From Discostella pseudostelligera (taxonomy: Eukaryota; Bacillariophyta; Thalassiosirophyceae; Thalassiosirales; Thalassiosiraceae), in the NCBI GenBank assembly GCA_036940085.1, contig JALLBK010000424.1, positions 1-19,678 of the forward strand: a DNA stretch of 19,678 bases. Reading direction: 5' to 3'. Below are positions 9,748 through 19,146 of the stretch, in pieces. The translations under genes and the position numbers were made by a program. How positions within the stretch are numbered: the first letter of the stretch is position 1; each line of letters begins with the position of its first letter. The notes beneath the pieces are model-generated. The model had not been told where the DNA came from. It saw nothing but the letters and a program-made list of their open reading frames with translations, and did not search any database.

Positions 9748-9760
9748 TTTTCCCGCCAAA
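9748..9760. promoter_or_regulatory. E2F-like site TTTTCCCGCCAAA
   Basis: This is a full match to the classical E2F consensus TTTSSCGC (TTTCCCGC). Weaker or partial matches lie at 9656-9663 (TTCCCGCC) and 9873-9880 (GCGCCAAA, the reverse complement of TTTGGCGC). Functional assignment rests on consensus only. Confidence 0.5.
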
Positions 9761-9778
9761 GTTGAAGATACGATCTTT

Positions 9779-9826
9779 GATGACGTGTGTGATGACGTGT
9801 GTGATGACGTGTGTGATGACGTGTGA
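9779..9826. repeat. Four tandem 12-bp repeats containing TGACGTG (bZIP/CRE-like)
   Basis: GATGACGTGTGT occurs three times (9779, 9791, 9803), followed by GATGACGTGTGA (9815). Each unit holds TGACGT, the core of CRE/bZIP sites; TGACGT-type elements act as CO2/cAMP-responsive elements in the Phaeodactylum tricornutum pyrenoidal carbonic anhydrase promoter. The repeats lie 241-288 bp from the BolA start and 216-263 bp from the gene B start. The repeat is certain; its regulatory role is inferred. Confidence 0.8.
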
Positions 9827-10041
9827 TTGATGAAGAAGATCTTTTTCATTCGGAGAGAGGCACGAGTCCTTGGCGCCAAAAATAAAGATCCAATCCAACC
9901 ACCACAAAAAATCACGGTCGACACGAGTTTGACTGTGACCATGACGGCGACTATCGCATGAGCATAGGCGACCATCACTATCAGGCCGACGACGACTATC
10001 TATTGCTACTACCTATTGCTACTACGACAAAACAAACCACC

Positions 10042-13000
10042 ATGGCCAGCCGCCGCTGCTGTCTCCTACTCGTTCTGCAGATATTAGCGGCGAGCTCGTT
10101 CCAATGGAGTAATAATCCACTTCGCCATCACCACCAACATGCACCATCTACATCGGCGTCAATCGCCAGCGCAAATAACAATAATGCGGCCATCATCGAC
10201 AGTAACAACAATATTCTTATTGAACCTTCACCTTCATTATCATCATTGGTGAAATCGAGGTGGGCATCGTTGCTGACTCTATCTGCCAAGAATAAACGAA
10301 GGGGGGGACGCCGTGGCGATTTGTTTGGCAGCATGGAAGAAATCATGGGCGATAATGACGATGATGGCCGGAAAGGGGATGAGGACGAGGAAGAGGATGA
10401 CACGGAATTTTACAGCTCCATCAATAACGACAATAAATCTACATCTTCTCCCAAACCGCCGCCCTCACGCACTCCCAAGTCTGCATTGCTGGACGAAGAT
10501 GATGATGGTGATGGGATGACCATGAAAGATGTCGATGAGGCATTAAATGACGAGATTGTGGGAGCGTTGCGTAGTGCGGAGCAAGACTTGATGGGTCAGT
10601 CAGAAAGAGGGGTGGAAGATGATAGCACTACCGATGAAAATGTCAACACTGACGCTTTTAATTCAATTCCCCCTACCCCTCCAGATGTGGATGTAGTAGT
10701 TCCAGACGAAGAAGAACTACTTCTGCTCTCCCTCCAGGAGGCACAACGTGAAGCCGACGAGGCCGAGGAAATGCTACGTCAAGCCGAGGAGGAGGCAGCA
10801 AAGTGGGAGAAGGAACTGGCTCAACTCGAGGAGGAGGCGGCGCGTAATTCCATGGCCGAGGCATACCAAGCCGCCCTCGACGCGGCCAATGAGAATGTTG
10901 ACACACTCTCGTCTCAAATCCAAAATCTCGAATCGGAATTGGCATCGACAATAAGTAAAATGGAACAGTCCATTGAGGATAAGGAACGGATAAGTGCCGA
11001 ATATGCCTTCCTTGCCAAGAATTATGGTGAATTGAAAAGTCAACAAAATCAAGGCAGTGCTACTACCACCCTCCTCGAAGCGGAAATCGCCAATTACAAA
11101 TCCCAAATTGGTGATTTGGAATCACAGTTGGAAACTACCGGACGATCCCTCAATACGGCACAAGAGGAGGCTACCAAGTGGCAGGGCATGTACAATGACG
11201 TCCAAACTTCTATGCAAGCCAAGCTCACCGCCGAAGTGCAAGCCACCATTGACCAATACGAGCTACAAGTATTAGAGGTTACCGCCTCTCTTGAAGAAGA
11301 GAAGGCCCAAGTCCAAGAAGATGCCAATCGTTTCATTGATAAAATTCAATCAGAATTTAATGCCGGGATAGTAAACAATCAAAAAATGATATCGGCCTTA
11401 CGTCAGGCATTGCGCAAAACTCGGAAGGAGAAATCTTATCTCGAGGAGAAGTCATCAATGGAACGGAATAAGGCCGTGGAGGATGTAAGAGAGCGGATGA
11501 ATTCCGAGGTGGCGAATTTGAAGGAAGTGTTGAAGAGTATTGAGGGGGAGATGGGGGAAAAGGAGAAGGTGATGCAAAGTGTTATGGAGGGGAAGGAGGA
11601 GACGGAGAAATTGATGGAGGAGATCAGGTATGTTGGTTGTTGCTGTTGTTATTCTTCTGCAATGCCCATATTTCATTGCTTTGAACACTTTACTCATCGA
11701 AACGATGTGTCGTCGTCTTCGCTGTTTTCCCGTTCTTTGCCTTGTTCATCACTAGAATTCTCCGCCAATCCTTTGAGGAATCAGAAGCCAAATCTGCTCA
11801 GAATGATGCCGAATATGAGCAACGTCTCTCGAGCTACGTTGATATAGAAAATGCGCTTCGATTGGAATTGGACGAAAAGGAACGCACCATTGAAGATCTA
11901 ATGAAAGATAGGGATGCTACTACGAAGCAGGTGGAGGTTCTCAAACTTGAACTCGAGGTATTACAAAACAAAGTCAATGAAGTCCAAACGTCCAATTCAT
12001 CCCTTGCAAGGGAGTTAACCGATGCAGAGTCTGTATTCGAACGTGAAAAGTCGGCGATGGAATCGCAAATTGCGAGTACGGAACAAAAGATTGCCGATCT
12101 TGAAGAGGAGCTGAAGTCGAAGCAAGAAATGATATCAACTTCCGCAAAGGCGCTGGAGGAGGCACTTGCCAAATTGAGTACTATCCAGGAAGAGTTTGAC
12201 AAGGAGGCAGCATCGGTTAAGAAATTGGAGAATGAACTGAAGAATATGGAGGCAATGTTGGCAGAGGCTGAAGCATCCCAACAGAAAACAGCTTCGCAGG
12301 AGCAGGAGGCGTCCACAAAGCAGATTCAATCGCTTCAATCTCGAGCGAATAGTCTCGAGGCTCAATTGAAAGAGGCAACGGACAACGCCGCGAGGAGTGA
12401 GCAGAAGCTAAAAGACTACCAAGCCAAGGTTGATTCCATGCAGGGAACGTTAATGCAATCGTCGACGAATGTGCAAGCCCGCGAGAATGAGCTTGCGGCT
12501 ATGAAGGAGCAGGCCAGGCTCTCTATGGCGGAACAAGCCAAGAAGAACGAGCAATTGCAATCCGAGCTCAATCGCGTTCAGAAGGAGATGAATGATTCCC
12601 TTGCGAAAGCCAACGCTGAAACTGCGCAACGCGGTCGTATACTTGAGGAAAAGGAGAGGATGCTTGTTGCGTTGCAGGAGAAGTATAATCGCCTATTGGA
12701 TCAAATGGAGAGTGCCAATGTGATGGCACAGAAGAAAATCGACGCCCAAGCGGAACAGATTCGGAAGCTAGAGGTGACTGGTAATCAGGAGCTGAGTAAC
12801 CTCTCCAGTCAAGTATCGACATTGAAAAAGGACTTGTCTTTGGCACAAGGTGATGCACAAAAGCGTATCACCGCCCTCAGTAATCAAATCCAAACTATGG
12901 AGCAAGAAATTAAGAAGGAACGAGCATTCAGGGATAAAGCGCGTCAGAACACGATGGGATTAGAGCAAGCCCTGATTCAGGCTAAGAAGAGTTTAGAAAA

Positions 13001-16000
13001 GATGGATCAGGAAAAGAAAATGGAGGTGATGCAATTGAATCTTCGTATTGAACAGTCGAATGCCGCTGCCATGAAAGAGGCCGAAAATAGTAAGCGGTTG
13101 CGGTCGGACTTGAAAGCGATGAGCGAGTCGCTGACTAAGGCAGATGATGAAATCAAACAGCGTGACAGCTCACTACGGACAAAGGAGAGTGCACTTTCTG
13201 AATTGCAAAGGATGAATGAGCAGCTTAAGGGTGATATTGTGAGTGCTCAAGACAAGTCGCAAAACGACGTGAAGGCGAAGAGCGATGAAATCAATGCATT
13301 AAAAGATAAGGTTGCAACCTTGGCAGCAGAGGTCGATAAGGAAATCAAACTGCGTCAAGATGTGATGGCAGGGAAAGAGGGGGTTGAATCATTGCTCCAG
13401 AAGAAATTTGCTGACATGACGAAGGACATGGAGAGTATCCGCGTGGATGCCCAAAAGTCAATTGACCAACAATCTCAAGAGTTGAAGCGGTTGGAAGCCT
13501 CTACAAGTGAAGAGAAGAATGCTCTTGCTGCTGAAATTTCTCGCTTGAAAAATGAAATGTCGACTGCCCAGAGTAACGCACAGAAAACTATTGATGCACG
13601 TACAGCCGAGATTCGTAATATGGAACAAGTTATTGCGAAGCTCAAATCAACCATCGAAGAAGAAAAGCAGCTGGCAGATGAAGCGATGCAAGGAAAATCC
13701 GGACTCGAAAAGGCCTTACAAATGAAGATTGCTCAGCTCTCGAACGACATTGCGAATGCTCAGAAAAATGTCGAGGCGGTAGTTCAAGAGAAGAATCGTG
13801 AATTGGAACACTTGAATAGTCAAATCAAGAAACTCACCGAAGAAGTCAAAGCGGAAAGCTCGTTGAAAATCCAGGCAACTAAGGAGAGGGACAATATTGA
13901 TCATCAGTTGAAAGCTAAAATCGCTCAGCTAGAGAAGGAGTTGTCGGATAGTCGAGCAACGAATGAACTCACCCTGAAAGAGCGTGATAACATCCTATCT
14001 ACTATGCGTGCCGACTCGAACAAATTGACAAAGCTGAAAGATGATGCACAGAAAGAGCGCGATGATGTAGAGAAAGAGTTGACGGCAAAGAACTATGAGC
14101 TCAGAAATAAAATCTCAACCATCCAGATTACTGCTGACAAAGCCATCCAAGCCAAATCTGAGGAAGTAGCAAGCTTGAAGATGCAGGTCCTCGAGAAAGC
14201 TAAATCGAGTGATGCGTTGATCAACGACAAGGTGAATGTGCTGGCGACAGTAGAGGACTCCTTGCGTGCGAAGACTCAGTTGGTTGAGCAGCTTTCGAAG
14301 GATATTAAAGCGATCCGCGCCGATGCTGACTCGGCCGCCAAAGCCGAAAAACAAGCGCTGAACGAAAAGGCTTCGATTGAATCTAAAATGCGTGCCAAGT
14401 TGGAGCAGCTCCAGAATAATGTACGAGCGAGCCAAGCGAATGCCGAGACTGCGATCAAGGCAAAAGAAGTCGAGCTGAGGAGGATGGAGGCGCTTCTTGC
14501 TGACCTTCAAAAGAAGTCGACGGAAGACAAAGCCTTGATTGAAACCAAAATGCAAGCTGAGTTGGAGCAGCTTCGAACCGACCTACGAAACAGCCGAGCA
14601 AACGCCGAGGCAACTGTCGCAAAGTTGCAGGAAGAACTATCGACTCAGCAGTTAGCTATGAAAGCTCAAGCACAAGCCATAAAGGAGGCAGAGGAGAGAG
14701 CACGGCTCGCAAAGGAGCCAGTAAAAGATGAAGCAGGTGTAAAATCGGGTGCAGTTGCGATGCCAGTGAATCGGCAAGAGAAGGTTCAACAAACCAATCC
14801 GACGAGGGCACAAGAACCGCCCAAGGGATTCGGCAAACCTGCAATGAAGGCAGCCGCCACTGGAAATGTATCCCCTCCCAAAAATATTCGATTGAGAGAT
14901 AGAATTACTTTCGGGAAAGTAGAGCAGCTCAGGGAGGCTCGACTTGCTAACCAATCTGCTGCAACTGTGGGGCTATCCGCCGAGAAAGCCGACCCATCTC
15001 CGATGATTGCAGCGGAAGGATTTACTGCTGCTAAGGCTGAGGAAGTGAGGCTTGAGCGGCTCAGGATTGCTGAAGAGGTAGCGATGAAGCTTAAGATGGA
15101 AAAAGAACGTAAAACGAGCGGTGGCGTGAACTCATTAAGGCAGCTGGTCATGCCTCAAGGATCAAGAAATAATGTTTCAGAGAGGGCAGAGGACGGGGTT
15201 TCTTCATCCCAAGATACCAAAACTGGCAGGGCGGGTGGCAAAAGTCTTTTGACTAATCTCATCACGACAAGCCAAGTGAAGACATCGCCCACCGTGCGAG
15301 CATCTTCCTCAGTTCCTGAGAAAACTATCGCATCTTCGCCTGCTCCTACACCATCGTCGCAAGGGGTCACTAGTGCAGTTGGTGCGCCGTCGTTTCCAAA
15401 AAGGAATGCCCCTTCTCCTCCGTCGTCACAGGCATTAACTAGGAGGCAAGGCACGCCTGCTTCACAAACGAATTCGCCTGCAAGTACGATTATGGGATCA
15501 CCAGCTGGTAATGGCCCTCTTACGGGCTTGCTCAAGGCAAAGGGTGCATCTTCTTCATCGGCATTTCCCAAAAGGGAGAAGAGTCCATCCCCATCTTCGC
15601 AGGCTGCACCTAAACCATCAGCTGAGTTGACGAATCCCTCAGTTGCTGAAATATCTATAAAGTCCAAAGAACAGACGGAGCAGGTGAAGCCACCACAACG
15701 GGTTGAAAACATATCTGATGCCGATCCTGTGTCAAAGCTTGATTACAAGAGGAGGTCTCTAAAGGATCTTCTACCGTCGGTGGGAAAACCGATTGGTTCG
15801 TACGGTGGCAGAATGACGACGACAAAGCTTGGAGTGATGGCTACCCCAGAGCAACCGCAACAATCCAGTATCAAAGTAGCGCCTGCTATCAAGAAGACCT
15901 CTCTCAAAAATCTTCTTCCGATAGTGGGGAAACCAACGAGTTCGTACGGAAAAACAACAACCACATCGCTGGGAGGGCTAGCTAGTCCAGAGCAGGCTGC

Positions 16001-16544
16001 GCCTTCAATCATTGAACGTAGAAAGACGGCTGTCCGAGAGGATGTAATTGCATCGGTGGCTAAGAAAAAGGATGACTCAGTGGAAGTGATGAAAGCGACA
16101 GTTACTTCTATGTCATCAAATTCTAATCTTTCTTCAATTATCCGGAATCAAAATCGCCGCCAACGCGTCCCTCGTGACCAACCAAAACTAGATGAGACGA
16201 CTCCGGCCAACAAGTCGAGAGTTGAAGTGCAACTCAAGCCAGAAGCCATCTCTACAGTTAACATTGATGCAGTCGAAGATAAAGGCATGAATGCTGCGGT
16301 TGCGAGTATGAAGATACAAGAAGCTTTCCAACGCGCACTTCTTTCAGCCCGTATTGCCAACGATGCAAAAGCCAAAATTGTGAATTCATTCCCCGCATAT
16401 CGCAACGCAAATCTCAGCCAGATGGTTCAAGATCAAAGCAAACCCACATTATCTCAACAAAAAGCCTTTGCAAATAGCAATCGTCGTACCTCGCTCTTTC
16501 CTGAGAAAGTCGAGTCACATTTGTCACGTTTACTTCACAAGTGA
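10042..16544 (+). CDS. Giant coiled-coil protein with plastid-type leader and repeat-bearing disordered tail (paralogue B)
   Basis: Exons 10042-11627 and 11756-16544 (phase-2 intron) give 2124 aa. The start at 10042 is preferred because ACCACCATGG precedes MASRRCCLLLVLQILAASS|FQW, a signal peptide with the Ser-Ser|Phe junction typical of diatom plastid leaders; an upstream in-frame ATG (9958) would bury it behind 28 residues. Residues ~25-230 are low-complexity His/Ser/Asn then acidic. Residues ~235-1560 are an almost unbroken coiled coil rich in Ala, Glu, Lys and Gln, with degenerate internal repeats such as ...AQLxxDIxxAQxNxE. Residues ~1570-2124 are Ser/Pro/Lys-rich and look disordered, with a 48-residue tandem repeat (SLKxLLPxVGKPxxSYG at 1863 and 1911). 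No enzyme domain is seen. It resembles the gene at 135-3975. A plastid scaffold is the working hypothesis; a myosin- or SMC-like resemblance would be only coiled-coil composition. Confidence 0.87.
11628..11755 (+). other. Phase-2 intron of coiled-coil gene B
   Basis: This 128-nt GT-AG intron has donor ATCAG|GTATGT and acceptor CACTAG|AATTC. Splicing joins ...KLMEEIR to ILRQSFEESE. It falls after an (K/R)LM.EI motif, just as in gene A (RLMTEIT|LLTKSF), with the same phase. Confidence 0.88.
15756..16010 (+). repeat. Tandem 48-aa coding repeat (SLK-LLP-VGKP-SYG)
   Basis: SLKDLLPSVGKPIGSYG (15756-15806) and SLKNLLPIVGKPTSSYG (15900-15950) lie exactly 144 bp apart. Similarity continues through TTT..LG..A(T/S)PEQ. 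DNA divergence at third positions indicates an old duplication kept under protein-level selection. Looser SL..L(L/V/I) motifs occur earlier in the tail, near 15132 and 15243. Confidence 0.85.
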
Positions 16545-16992
16545 AGCGGATGAAATTCGTTGCTAGCTCAATGGATGATGATTAAACTTACAGTCCATGT
16601 CATCTCGACCGATGAATTTTTAGGATTGAGGGCCTTCCAATATTCGTATGGGATTTTTAGGGCATTCTCGACATGGAATTAATATCGCGCGTAGGTAATG
16701 TGACAAAAGGCTGAATAGGTAGAGTAAAACATTACTTCGTACTACTTTTTTGCGCAGTGGTTTTGCTCAAGTGAATTTTGCATCTGCTTCCTGTCTTCTC
16801 CTGGAATGTCTCTCCTCGCCACGACAGAACAGGACCCTTCACATGAACCTGAGCCTGCTCTTCAAACTCACACAGCGATCTCATTTTTTAAAAATCACAA
16901 GAATTCGAGGAACTTGGTTTTTGATTATCATTGCTTCGGAACACACGAACACGAGGCTTTGAATTCTATCTTGAAGCTCCAGAAACGAAACG
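16545..16992. other. Intergenic region upstream of the stathmin-like gene
   Basis: These 448 nt separate the gene B stop from the preferred start at 16993. They hold a near-repeat of ATTTTTAGG (around 16615 and 16652). An open frame from 16806 runs into the next gene only by reading through its first intron. No E2F-like or TGACGT cluster was seen. It presumably contains the 3' end of gene B and the promoter of the next gene. Confidence 0.5.
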
Positions 16993-19146
16993 ATGGAGAT
17001 CATCCAGCCTGTTCTTCCCAGCGTGGCATTCGAGATCCCGATCGAGAAGAATGTAAGATGATCACGATCACAGTTGACTTACCACGCTCGTGTTTTACTT
17101 CCTCATCGTTGTTCAATCTCCGAAATCCGCAGGAAGTCGAAGGTTCGTCTCTGCAATCGACGATTCAAAAGAAGCTTGAAGAGCTTGCCACTACACCGCG
17201 AAAAGAATTTAGTTTGAACGACATCAACAAAAAGCTCGACGAGGCAAACAAGCGTAAGCAGGACAATCTAGTAAGCTCCAAAGCAGTGGCTCACAATGCC
17301 AAACTTCTGACGGTGTATGAAAAGACAAAAGAGGAGGAGGCTGAAAAAATCAAAGCTCTTGAAGAGCAGATCAGCTCCAAGCTAGCCAATGCTGAGGCCT
17401 TGAAAGATGACAAGACGAAGTCCTGGGTGAAGAAGCTGTCTCGGTCTACGAAGGAAAAGCTCAGGCGAGGTGCAAAAGTCAAACATAATCAGGATTGGTC
17501 AGCAAAGGAACTCGAGACGAAAATTGAAATCAAAGCATTGGCGGCTGATCTGCGACGGGAGGAATTGAAGCTTAAAGTTCAAGAAGAACTGGCGGCATCC
17601 AATCAGGACAAGCTCCGCAGAGCCCAACTCGCGCTCGACATGGCTAACGCTGAAGCAAAGCATATCGAGCTCCGAAGCGACTTAAAGCTGATTAGCGCCG
17701 AACAACGTCGAGAGATGACCAATACCTTGGCGTTAGCTCGCATTGGCGAGGCCGCCGCAGAGAAGAGGGATAAGGTAGATGACTTGCGAAAGCAAGAGGA
17801 GGAGGACGCAAAAAGGAGTCTAGCGGAGATTGAGGAGAAGATCAGGCGGGCGGACGAACGAAAGCAGCAAGCCGTGGCTGAAATGGTCGAGTCAATTGCA
17901 TTACTAACCAGCGAGAAACTTCAACGGGCAAGTGCTATTTGTAAGAAGGAAGAAGAGCTGGCCAAGGCGAAGAGAGTGCAGAGCGCAGAGAAAGTCGAAC
18001 TGGCCAATCATCGTCGTGATACACTCATCCGTGAGCAGCAGGAGGCTTCACACAAGTTGGCAAGTAAGAAGGAGGGAATGTTCCGCCTAAAGCAAAAGGA
18101 AGAAGAACTTGCTAGCGAAAGCAAAGGCAAAGAGATCCAAATGAAACTCATTTGTGCAATTGAGAGGAAAGAGAACATTCTTGCAAACAAAGTGCAGGCG
18201 GTAAAGGACGATCACCAAGCAAAGGAGACACGTGCGAGGGAGACGATGCTCGAGGCGCTAAACGAGTCGAAGGAACTGAAGAAGAAGAGTGAGAAGCGAC
18301 TGAAAAAGGCCGCAAAGAGGAAACAGCAGGTGAGTCGAATCCACAGAGATGATGCTGCGCCCGATTACATTTATCTCCTTCTTACTTTTGCTGCAATGTG
18401 TTCGACCATTATCTGCTAGCTGATGATGGAGATGGTTGGTGAAATACAAGATGCGAACAAAAAGAAGGCAAGTCGATTGCATCCGCCACTTTGTTGCCCT
18501 CACTGACACTCTATATTCTGACGTTGAATCATTCAAGAGTGATAAGGTTGAAATAATGAACAAGAACATCGAGCTCGAAGAGCTGCAGCGCTTTATCGCA
18601 ACGGAGAAGAGGCTCTCAGTTGCATCGACGAATAGGGAAAATCAACTGAGTGAAAAGTCATCTTCGGCGAAAGCAAGGCTTCTGTCTCCGCAAGAGACTC
18701 CTTCGAGCAATGATGATCTCGAAGCTTGTATCGAGCAAGCCAATCAACGTCGGGAGATGTACCTGACGCAAAAGGTCGAGAAGGCGAAGAAGTACAGAAA
18801 TAGTCCTATCAATAAGGAGCTATNGGGAGATGTACCTGACGCAAAAGGTCGAGAAGGCGAAGAAGTACAGAAATAGTCCTATCAATAAGGAGCTATTCGC
18901 AACAGTATCACCCAAGCAGGGAAGCGAAGATGGTTCTGTCGGATCACCCCATGCTGAGGTACGTTACATTCTTCCCTTGTTGCGATAGTCAAAGTTCAGT
19001 ACATCTCACGCCTTTTTGTTCAGCGTGCCATCGAGGCAGTTGGTGCGGTAGAAAACATGCACCCCGGGCTGAGCATGTCTCTGATTGCCATCAGTGGAGT
19101 TGCTGTCGTCCTTGTTGCGTTCGTTTCCTTCTTGAAGGCTAAGTAA
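16993..19146 (+). CDS. Tail-anchored coiled-coil protein with stathmin-like motifs
   Basis: Five exons are proposed: 16993-17052, 17133-18329, 18420-18467, 18538-18958 and 19024-19146, all joined in phase 0. After removal of the 73-nt artefact at 18824 the product is 591 aa. The N-terminus MEIIQPVLPSVAFEIPIEKN is followed by a charged helical protein. FSLNDINKKLDEANKRKQ (46-63) resembles the stathmin core motif (SLEEIQKKLEAAEERR in human STMN1), and AFEIPI recalls stathmin's AFELIL cap. Related motifs occur at 249-265 (SLAEIEEKIRRADERKQ) and 496-507 (LEACIEQANQRR). Stathmins bind tubulin; binding here is inference. The C-terminus has one hydrophobic helix (~570-588, SLIAISGVAVVLVAFVSFLK) ending three residues later (AK at the end), the layout of a tail-anchored membrane protein. 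An alternative unspliced start at 16806 gives a poorer N-terminus. The deposited sequence is frameshifted by the N and duplication. Confidence 0.75.
17053..17132 (+). other. Intron 1 of the stathmin-like gene
   Basis: The donor is AAGAAT|GTAAGA and the acceptor, after a pyrimidine-rich stretch, is CCGCAG|GAA; the intron is 80 nt. It links the 20-residue first exon to EVEGSSLQ. Without it the ATG at 16993 would be out of frame with the long exon, so this intron decides the start. Confidence 0.65.
18468..18537 (+). other. Probable GC-AG intron downstream of a 48-nt microexon
   Basis: The exon 18420-18467 ends AAGAAG|GCAAGT, the consensus form of the rare GC donor, and the acceptor is TTCAAG|AGT, 70 nt on, with a CTGAC branch-like sequence before it. 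Reading through would hit TGA after LHPPLCCPH. Both flanks are phase 0, so skipping the microexon also keeps frame. Confidence 0.6.
18752..18896 (+). repeat. Exact 72-nt duplication around a single N (assembly artefact)
   Basis: Positions 18752-18823 and 18825-18896 are identical and separated only by the N at 18824. This is what an unmerged overlap of two contig ends joined by a one-base gap looks like. Collapsing 73 nt gives an exon of 348 nt (116 codons) and restores ...NKELFATVSPKQG. As deposited, the frame shifts after Leu. Confidence 0.85.
18959..19023 (+). other. Last intron of the stathmin-like gene
   Basis: The donor is GCTGAG|GTACGT and the acceptor TTTTTGTTCAG|CGT; the intron is 65 nt and phase 0. 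It joins ...GSVGSPHAE to RAIEAVGAVEN and so adds the transmembrane tail. If it were retained, the protein would lack the anchor. Confidence 0.8.

Larger units (their letters stand above)
9539..10041. promoter_or_regulatory. Divergent promoter region between BolA and coiled-coil gene B
   Basis: This 503-nt spacer between two divergent starts has three E2F-like motifs: TTCCCGCC at 9656-9663, TTTTCCCGCC at 9748-9757 and GCGCCAAA at 9873-9880. It also contains (GACTC)4 at 9725-9744, four 12-bp TGACGT-containing repeats at 9779-9826 and a tandem 13-mer CTATTGCTACTAC at 10000-10025 just before the gene B start. No separate gene is seen. Both flanking genes appear to encode plastid-targeted proteins, so joint regulation is a reasonable inference. 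Confidence 0.6.

Noticed and set aside
9958..10041. In-frame ATG at 9958 as the start of coiled-coil gene B
   Set aside because: It would place 28 hydrophilic residues before a clear signal peptide; ATG 10042 has a better initiation context (ACCATGG). Dual starts are not excluded.
11628..11847. Continuation of gene B exon 1 through a Cys/Ser-rich stretch (GCCCCYSS...)
   Set aside because: The composition changes abruptly after a perfect GTATGT donor, and the next coiled-coil segment resumes in another frame at a good acceptor, so this is intron read-through.
15155..15712. Minus-strand open frame of 185 codons opposite gene B
   Set aside because: It is a shadow of the Ser/Pro-rich disordered tail; the sense frame carries a conserved tandem repeat with synonymous changes, which fixes the coding strand.
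16806..17132. Upstream in-frame start (ATG 16806) for the stathmin-like gene
   Set aside because: The encoded stretch is compositionally unlike the rest, whereas ATG 16993 with a GTAAGA/CCGCAG intron yields a compact N-terminus resembling stathmin. Kept as an alternative only.
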